The position numbers were made by a program, and so were the translations under genes. A stretch of 64,000 nt of DNA, taken from NCBI RefSeq assembly GCF_020536995.1, contig NC_068355.1, forward strand, positions 71,743,053 through 71,807,052, written 5' to 3'. The notes under the pieces were generated by a model, which had not been told where the DNA came from, made no database searches, and saw only the letters and a program-made list of their open reading frames with translations. This DNA is from Dreissena polymorpha. Taxonomy: Eukaryota; Mollusca; Bivalvia; Myida; Dreissenidae. Shown one piece after another: positions 14,001 to 23,000 of this stretch; position 1 is the first letter of the stretch; each line of letters begins with the position of its first letter.

Positions 14001-17000
14001 ACAATAACACAAAATGGGCAAGATATTGAAGACAAATTTCATAAAATGCAGCAAAGACAAATTAGCCCCCCGAGCTGATGGTGACGAAGATATTTCGTAC
14101 ATAGTTTCCTACAATAACCGAAGAATTCGTCTTTTTATTAGGATCGGAGTTAGAATTTGTGTGTCGAATGATTGGACATCGCTTCAGGAATTTAAAAACC
14201 ATTAAACTAAATTAAGATTCACATCGTACATGCATGATATACATTCTGGCAAATTCGACTGTACAGACATTTTTGATTTCAGAATTAAATATCTGGCTTA
14301 TTTCGCATCTTTTGACACATGTTCTTTTTATCCCCCGCCAGAGGCGGAGGGATATTGTTTTGGCGTTGTCCGTCCGTCCGGCACTTTTGTGTCCGGAGCC
14401 ATATCTTGGAAGTGCTTTGGCGGATTTCATTGAAACTTCGTATGAGTATATATATGCATAAGAGGATGATGCACGCCAAATGGCATTGTACACCATCTGT
14501 GAAAAACAGAGTTATGGCCCTTTGTATCTTGAAAAAATGCTTTTTACTATAGGCACTTTTGTGTCCGGAGCCATATCTTGAAAGTGCTTTGGCGGATTTC
14601 ATTGAAACTTGGTATGAGTATATATATGCATAAGAGGATGATGCATGCCAAATGGCATTGTATACCATCTGTTAAAAACAGAGATATGGATCTTTGTATC
14701 TTGAAAAAATGCTTTTTACTATAGGCACTTTTGTGTCCGGAGCCATATCTTGGAAGTGCTTATGCGGATTCCTTTGAAACTTGGTATGAGTATATAAGCC
14801 CTGCCAGAGGCGGAGGGATATTGTTTTGGCGCTGTCCGTCTGGCTGTCCGTCCGTCTGTCACTTTTGTGTCCGGAGCCATATCTTGGAAGTGCTTTGGCA
14901 TATTTCATTGAAACTTCGTATGAGTATATATAAGCATAAGAGGATGATTCACGCCAAATGGCGTTGTACACCATCTGTTAAAACCAGAGTTATGGCCCTT
15001 TGTATCTTGAAAAAATGCTTTTTACTATAGGCACTTTTGTGTCCGGAGCCATATCTTTTTTAACATAACAGATGTTGTGTTCACTCTGCAACTCTCTGAA
15101 AATTGAGTGTATATAAACATTGAATGTTTTTGTGAAAAACGCACGACTTATTAATTTACCTAAATAAATTGTGAAGGCTTAAGAACCTTCCTTTGTCTTA
15201 GTTTTGTGTTATTGTCCTCCGTCCTTCCATCTATCATTATGTTCATCCGTCCAATTTGCACCCATCCTCAAACAAAGCATATGTTGCGGGGGATACCTTG
15301 GGCCTTTCAGGCCCTCTTGTTAAGTTTTATTTTAAATTATATTGAAATGTATGACCTTGTTAACACTAGAGGTCACATTTATTTTCCGATCATCATGAAA
15401 CTTGGTCTGAAGATTTGTCCCAATGATATCTTGGATGAGTTCGAAAATGGTTTTTGTTGCTTTAAAAACATGGCCACCAAGGGCGGGGAATTTTTCCTTT
15501 TATGGCTAAATATGGCTTTAGTAAAACTTTGTTAACACTCTAGAGACCACATTTATTGTCCAATCTTCATGAAATTTGGTCAGAAGATTGGTCTCAATGA
15601 TATCTTGGATGAGTTCGAAAATAATTATGTTTGCTTGAAAAAATGGCTTCCAAGGGGCGGGGCATTTTTCCTAATATGGCTATAGTAAAATCTTGTTAAC
15701 ACTCTAGAGGCCACATTTAATGTCCGAACTTCATGAAACTTGGTCAGAAGATTCATCCCAATAATATCTTGGATGAGTTCAAAAATGATGCCGGTTGGTT
15801 GAAAAACATGGCTGCCAGGGGTGGGGCATTTTTCCTTATATGGCTATAGTAAAACCATGTTAACACTCTAGAGGCCACATTTATTTTCGATCTTCGTGAA
15901 ACTTGGTCAGAAGATTTGTCCCAATAATATCTGGTTATCACAGGTGAGCGACTTTTGGCCTTTCAGGCCCTCTTCTCAGTATTGAAGATAGCAACTTGAT
16001 ATTTGGCATGCATGTGTATCTCATAGTGCTGCACATTTTGAGTGGTAAAAGGTCAAGGTCATCCTTTAAGGTCAAAGGTCAAAAAAACAAATCCAAGGGA
16101 AGTAATAAGCTTTAAAGGGAGATAATTATCTGCACCTGCCAAATGATAAAAAATAAATGAAAGCGGCGCATTAAGGGGCATTTTGTTTCTGACAAACACA
16201 TCTCTTGTTTTTCTTTGGTTTACAGGATTCACTCCAAAATGGTCATAGTGGCTAGTTTGTCGGTAGGGCCAGGAACAGTACAGCAAATAACATTTTAAAT
16301 CCATTGGAAAGAATAATTAAAAGCAACATCTCGCCAGATTGTTGATCCCTATTACTAAAAGTCAATTAAAATATTGTATGGATATAGAACGTCAAAGTAA
16401 CTAATATGAAAGAATAATTTCAAACATCAAATAAATAGAATATTTTGGGCTTGAATTGTATTAACAACTAAGAGGTCACACTGAATATTAAATTATATTA
16501 TAGGAAACCAATGCTTAACCCTTTAACTCACTAAATGCAAGAAATGCATTTCAGGTGATTACCGTGGTGGTTACAGAGGTCAAAATTTCTCCATTCGTGG
16601 AAGAGGTGGTTTCTCTCCCAGGTAATTATAACCCATCTTGACCATGGGAATGGAGACTATAGTCTGTGTTTATAATTGTCACATGTTATTATGTCCCCCT
16701 CCACTATAGTGGGGGATATATTGTTTTTGCCCTGTCTGTTGGTTTGTTCGCTCCAACTTTTACATTTTGCCATAACTTTTGCTATATTGAAGATAGCAAC
16801 TTCATATTTGGCATGCATGTGTATCTATTATAATATTGTAATAAGGTCTTGTTTAATTTGCGGATTGTCAATATATGTGAATTAGAAAAACATGTCTCTA
16901 AATTTTATCCTTGTAAAACATTTAATATTAATGTAATGTGCATATATTTGACACAGATTTAAATAACACAAGCCTATTGATGGGACAGATGGATTACATA

Positions 17001-20000
17001 AGTATTATCAACCTGTCAATAAATGCCAATTTATGTTAATTGGTGTGATGGTATGTTATAAGAATAGTCATTAACAATATTAATATGTGAATATCAGCGC
17101 CAAGAAGATACCACAGTCAAAAGCTCAAAGAAATTTGTCATCAAAATGTGTCCTTAAAAAAAATCAAGAAAATAAAAACATGGCAAGTAAAAATGTTTTT
17201 TCAGTATAAGTCTTTGTGTTGATTGTTGCAATCCACTGGAGCGTATCATTATGTAAACAGGCAATGCAAATATGCTCTCCCCTGTCTGTAGGTGGCTTGA
17301 TGACCGTCGTCCACGTGGTCGTGGTGGGTTTGGTAGTCGAGGAGACGCCTCATTGTAAGGGCATGTAGAGCAGAGTGTCTGTTGTACCGTCACCCTGTAT
17401 CTTCAGTTGATATGTCACTGTATATTTTATCCTTTGCTTCATCAGGTGTGTCACGTTATGAATGTTTTAAAGACCATTGTTCCTATAAAAAAAACTACTT
17501 TGTAAGACAAAAAAAGATGTATATCCGTGGCTTACATGTTTGCAACCATTCAAAATATATTAGTTTTAGAATTGAAAGTGAGGGCCCTTTCAGCATTATT
17601 ATCCAACTGCTAAAATATGCGGCCCTTCTTCCATCCTTTGTATGATCCAACCTTCTAAGATTTTTCCCCACCTCTCTTGTCCTTTATTTGCCAATGTTCT
17701 CATTAATACAAACACACCCAACATGTTTTTTATGTCCCCCACTATAGTAGTGGGGGACATATTGTTTTTGCCCTGTCTGTCTGTTGGTCTGTCTGTCTGT
17801 TTGCGCCAACTTTAACATTTTGCAATAACTTTTGCTATATTGAAGATAGCAACTTCATATTTGGCATGCATGTGTATCTCATGAAGCTGCACATTTTGAG
17901 TGGTGAAAGGTCAAGGTCATCCTTCAAGGTCAGAGGTCAAATATATGTGGCCAAAATCGCTCATTTTATGAATACTTTTGCAATATTGAAGATAGCAACT
18001 TGATATTTGGCATGCATGTGTATCTCATGGAGCTGCACATTTTGAGTGGTGAAAGGTCAAGGTCATCCTTCAAGGTCAGAGGTCAATTATATGTGGCCAA
18101 AATCGCTCATTTTATGAATACTTTTGCAATATTGAAGATAGCAACTTGATATTTGGCATGCATGTGCATCTCATGGAGCTGCTCATTTTGAGTGGTGAAA
18201 GGTCAAGGTCAAGGTCATCCTTCAAGGTCAGAGGTCAAATATATGTGGCCCAAATCGCTTATTTTATGAATACTTTTGCAATATTGAAGATAGCAACTTG
18301 ATATTTGGCATGCATGTGTATCTCATGGAGCTGCACATTTTGAGTGGTGAAAGGTCAAGGTCATCCTTCACAAGGTCAAGGTCATCCTACAATGTCAAAC
18401 ATCATATAGGGGGACATTGTGTTTCACAAACACATCTTGTATTGGGTAGTGATGATTTTTAGCTCCACTGGCCAGAGGCCAGCAGGGCTTATGTCATGGT
18501 CCTGTGTCTGTCGTGTGTGCGTCTGTGCGTGCGTTAACTTTTTCTTTAAACATCTTCTCCTAAACTACATGTCCAATTCTGACAAAACTTCTCACAAATG
18601 TTCCTGGGGTGAACCTCTTTCAAATTTGTTCAAATTATGCCCCTGGGGTCAAATTTGACCCCGCCCCCCGGGGTCAATAAATTGAACATATGCTTATATA
18701 AAGCCTATTTTGTGCAAACTTTAAAAATCTGTCTGTTCATAACCATTGGGTCTAGTGCTACCACATTTGGTTTGTAGTGACATTTATTAGTTCTCTACTT
18801 TGTTTGTTCAAATTATGCCCCTGGGGTCAACTTTGACCCTGCCCCGGGGGTCACAAAAATGAACATATGACATATGCTTATATAAAGCCTATTTTGTGCA
18901 AACTTTAAAAATCTTTTTGTCCATAACCGTAGGATCTAGGGCTACCAAATTCGGTATGTAGTGACATCTAATAGTTCTCTACTTAGTTTGTTCAAATTAT
19001 GCCCCTGGGGTCAAATTTGACCCTGCCCCGGGGGTCACAAAAATGAACATACGCTTAAATAAGGCCTATTTTGTGCAAACTTAAAAAATCTCTTGTCCAT
19101 AACTGTATTGCATAGGGCTACCAAATTTGATATGTAGTGACATCTAATAGTCCTCTACCAAGTTTGTTCAAATTAAGCCCCTGGGATCACATTTGACCGT
19201 TCCCGCAAATTGAACATGCTTATATTGGGCCTATAACAGTCCTCTACCAAATTTGTTCAAATTATTCCCCTGGGCTCAAATTTGACCCTGCCCCGGGGGT
19301 CACAAAACAGAACATATGCTTATATAAAGCCTCTTTTGTGCAAACTTCCTGTCCATAACCATTGGGAGAGGGCTACCAAATTTGGTATGTAGTGACATCT
19401 TATAGTTCTCTACCAAGTTTGTTCAAATTATGCCCCTGGGGCTGAATTTATCCCTTGAAGGCTCCCATTAAACAGTTGTTCAAGAAAATTTGATTCTTCA
19501 AAAAACATGGCCACATGAAGTCGTTGAACTTTGCATGTTTATGCGTTTTTGTTATTTATTCATTATTGGATAAATAAACTATTTTCTTCTCAAACTAAAA
19601 GTTTATCAAAAAAACTTGGAATAACTTTTAAATTATAAGAGATAAATGCATACATGACGAGCGTGAAAGGTAGACCAACATGTTAACTATCCATAAATGT
19701 TAACCCTTTACCAAAAGACACATTTTACACTGCCCCAAATTGAAAGAGATTGCAGACGAGAAATAATAATGTAAAAGACTATTTATAAATTGGCTAGGTG
19801 GGGTAGAAATGATTGTGATAAAAGGAGAAATTGCTCATCATTTTGAAACCGGAAGTCCTGTTTTCAAAACGAAAACAAACTCTTCAGAAGGAGTTATGGT
19901 CTATTGGAACATCAGATGGAAGAAGTAAAGGAAAGTTAGGTCAAGCTAATTGTTTGTCATGATATCTCTTTAAACCTCACGCCATATGCAAGTTGTGTTG

Positions 20001-23000
20001 CCATGATCGCAACATCTTGATGAATTATAATTCAATTTTTTGTCTCATAAACATTGACTTTGTTTTACAAACAACCTCTACAAAGTTATCATTCCTACTG
20101 CCTTTCGGCACCTCATGAACCTGAAAAACTCATAATTTTGTTTCCTCAGGCAAATATCTTCTTTGTACAATAAACAATTTCTTCACCACGTTAACAATCC
20201 TGCTACACTCACTTATGCCTCAAGAATGAAGTAAAGTTCAGGTGATCTATGTCATTAGGTATTTTGCATATGTCATGAACTATATAAGTAACAGAAACTT
20301 TGAAACCTTCAAACACTTTTTGGAATTTTGGAAAAAGATTCATGATTGAATGAAGGAACTTTCATTAATATTGTAGAACATGCGTAGATTTGATCTTCTG
20401 CATCTAAAAATATGTGAAATAGAAAGAACGACATTATTTGGAGAGATAAATGAACCTACGTTATAAGCAAAGGACCTGTACGACAATTCCCGGGCTTTTT
20501 AGTCTGTTTAGTTAACACCGTAGTAACGTTTTCCATATATAAAAATGGTCACCCTTCCAATTTTAAGCACCCAGTGGGACGAGGGATAGAAAAAGAAAGT
20601 CACATGATTGAGTACATTTCGACCCATGTGCATTGCACGCTTTTTTAGCATAAAAAAACAGTGGAGCGATACAGGGCCATCATGGCCCTCTTGTTACTGG
20701 ATATTAGGATCTAATTATTATGAATGGAATACATGCTTAATAGATGATTAAAGAACTAAGTGCAAACAGCACAAATCATCTTTACTGCAGAAGGCTTTTG
20801 TTTTGTGTCCCGTTTTTTTTTTGTGCAATGTTTTTTTTTTTCATTTTAAGTTCAACTTTGTATTGATTATTATCCCTAGCTGAAGGTTTAGGGATTCAGT
20901 GTTGGCGTTGCACGTCATTTCACTATGTCTCTCTGTCACAAAAATTTTAATGCTGTTATTTGTATAATATTTCCACAGAAAACTTAATGGGTGTAAAGAT
21001 ATCTATGATAAGTGCAATGTTAAAGAACATTATCCGCAATAACACTCTTAAATTAAGAGTTATTTATAATAAAGGGCGCGGTATTTTTAAAGCAAATTCT
21101 ATAATGCGCTATAATGATTGGGCTTAACCAACATCCGATCATCAATGCAGTATATTGTGTCACTCAATTTACCAACACCTGTAAAAAAAAATCTGAATTT
21201 TCATACATCTGTATTTTAAAGTAACATTACTACTCAAAATCAACGAAAATTTCGTACAGTATTTCGTAAAATAAAGCTAAACAATTAAAAATCATTGTTT
21301 CTTATGGCAATTGCCGAAATTTCAACACCAGATGTAGTCTGGTAAAATAGATGTATGTGGATACAAAATGCTTGTTTTTGTTATGGTGTTAACATGGTAC
21401 CATTTTAGTGTTTGTGTGCCGTATGAATAGATATATTCGCAGGAAATTAGCATGGAATTTATTGTGGTCACAAATAAAAAAAAACGAGCATTTTGTATCT
21501 ACAAAAATATATGTAATCATACCACATCTAGCATTGAAATTGTCGCTATTGCTATAAGGAACACTGATTGTTTAGGTGTAAACTTTTTTTAACAAAATTT
21601 TCATTGATTTTGAGCGTTCTAGAGACTTTAATATATATTTTTATGCTCCCCCGAAATTTTTGGGGGGAGCATATAGTCGCCGCTTCGTCTGTCCATGCGT
21701 GTGTGTGCCCGTCCATCCGGGCACAATTTTTGTCCGGGCGATTTCTCAGCAATTAATGACCGGAATTCATATAAACTTTATGAGAAGCTTCACTACCAAG
21801 AGGAAATGTTCATATTATCAGCCGGTTCTGGTCGAATGATTTTTAGCTCATCTATTTTTTGAAAAAAAAAAAGAGCTATTGTCATCACCTTGGCGTCGGC
21901 GTCTGGTTAAGTTTTGTGTTTAGGTCCACTTTTCTCAGAAAGTATCAATACTATTGCATTCAAACTTGGTACACTTACTATCATGAGGGGACTGGGCAGG
22001 CAAAGTTAGATAACTCTGGCGTGCATTTTGACAGAATTATGTGCCCTTTTTATACTTAGAAAATTGAAAATTTTGGTTAAGTTTTGTGTTTAGGTCCATT
22101 TTATTCCTTAAGTATATAAGCTATTGCTTTCATACTTGCAACACTGACTAACTATCATAAGGGGACTGTTCAGGCAAAGTTATGTAACTCTGACTGGCAT
22201 TTTGACAGAATTATGTTCCCTTTTTATACTTAGAAAATTGAAAATTTGGTTAAGTTTTGTGTTTAGGTCCACTTTATTCCTACAGTATCAAAGCTATTGC
22301 TTTCATACTTGCAACACTAATTAACTATCATAAGAGGACTGTGCAGGCAAAGTTATGTAACTCTGACTGGCATTTGGACGAAATTATGGGCCCTTTATAC
22401 TTAGAAAATTGAAAATTTGGTTAAGTTTTGTGTTTTGGTCCACTTTACCCCTAAAGTAGCATAGATATTGCTTTCATACTTGGAACACTCGCAAACTATC
22501 ATAAGGGTACAGTAAAAGGACAAGTTGCATAACTCTGGTTGTCATTTTTACGGAATTATGGCCCTTTTTTGACTTAGTAACTTTGAATATATGGTTAAAT
22601 TTTATGTTTTGATCCACTTTACTTCTAAAGTATGAAGGCTATTGCTTTCAAACTTCAAATACTTTCATGCTATCATGAGGTTACTGACCTGGCAAGTTGA
22701 ATTTTACCTTGACCTTTGAATTATTTAATTTTGCTAAAATTGCCATAACTTCTTTATTTATGATTAGATTTGATTGATACTTTAACAAAACTACTCTTAC
22801 CTGACATACCACAATAGACTCCACCCAAACCATCCCCCGAATCCTCTTCCCCCCCCCCCTAATTTTTTTTTTTTTTAAGATCTCACAAATGACCACCACA
22901 TCCTCACACATTACCCCCACCCCACCCCCAAATTTTTTTTTTGAAACGGTTAAAAAACACAAATATTAATTTTTATTATTTTATTTTTTAAATACCGTCC

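Larger units (their letters stand above)
12951..15975 (-). mobile_element. HE-B element with internal insertions
   Basis: Left hairpin agctcagctgagcac; repeated units containing cttcatgaaacttggtcaga, atatcttggatgagttcgaa, and ggcggggcatttttcct; right end ggcctttcaggccctctt. A MITE (13357-13637) and HE-E copies (14326-15055) lie inside, with another HE-type end at about 15300-15317. Confidence 0.65.
12839..16206 (-). mobile_element. HE-A element split by an HE-B element (nested complex)
   Basis: HE-A starts with the GCCCCCGGATCGAATGATCA palindrome at 12839, breaks off at about 12950, and resumes at 15976 with agtattgaagatagcaactt, ending tctcttgtt near 16206. The two halves fit together as one HE-A copy, so HE-B and everything in it came later. 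All in CHTOP intron 3. Confidence 0.7.

Noticed and set aside
14212-15030. Several overlapping frames of 75-127 aa on both strands
   Set aside because: All are shadows of the HE-E tandem array; both strands stay open because the unit length keeps phase.
17731-18440. CRISPR-like array (regular 146-bp repeats)
   Set aside because: Units are contiguous tandem repeats without unique spacers, in a eukaryotic intron.
18461-20695. LTR or virus-derived element
   Set aside because: No terminal direct repeats, primer-binding site or coding remains; ends and core fit the HE class. I found no LTR, Polinton or other virus-like element in the window.
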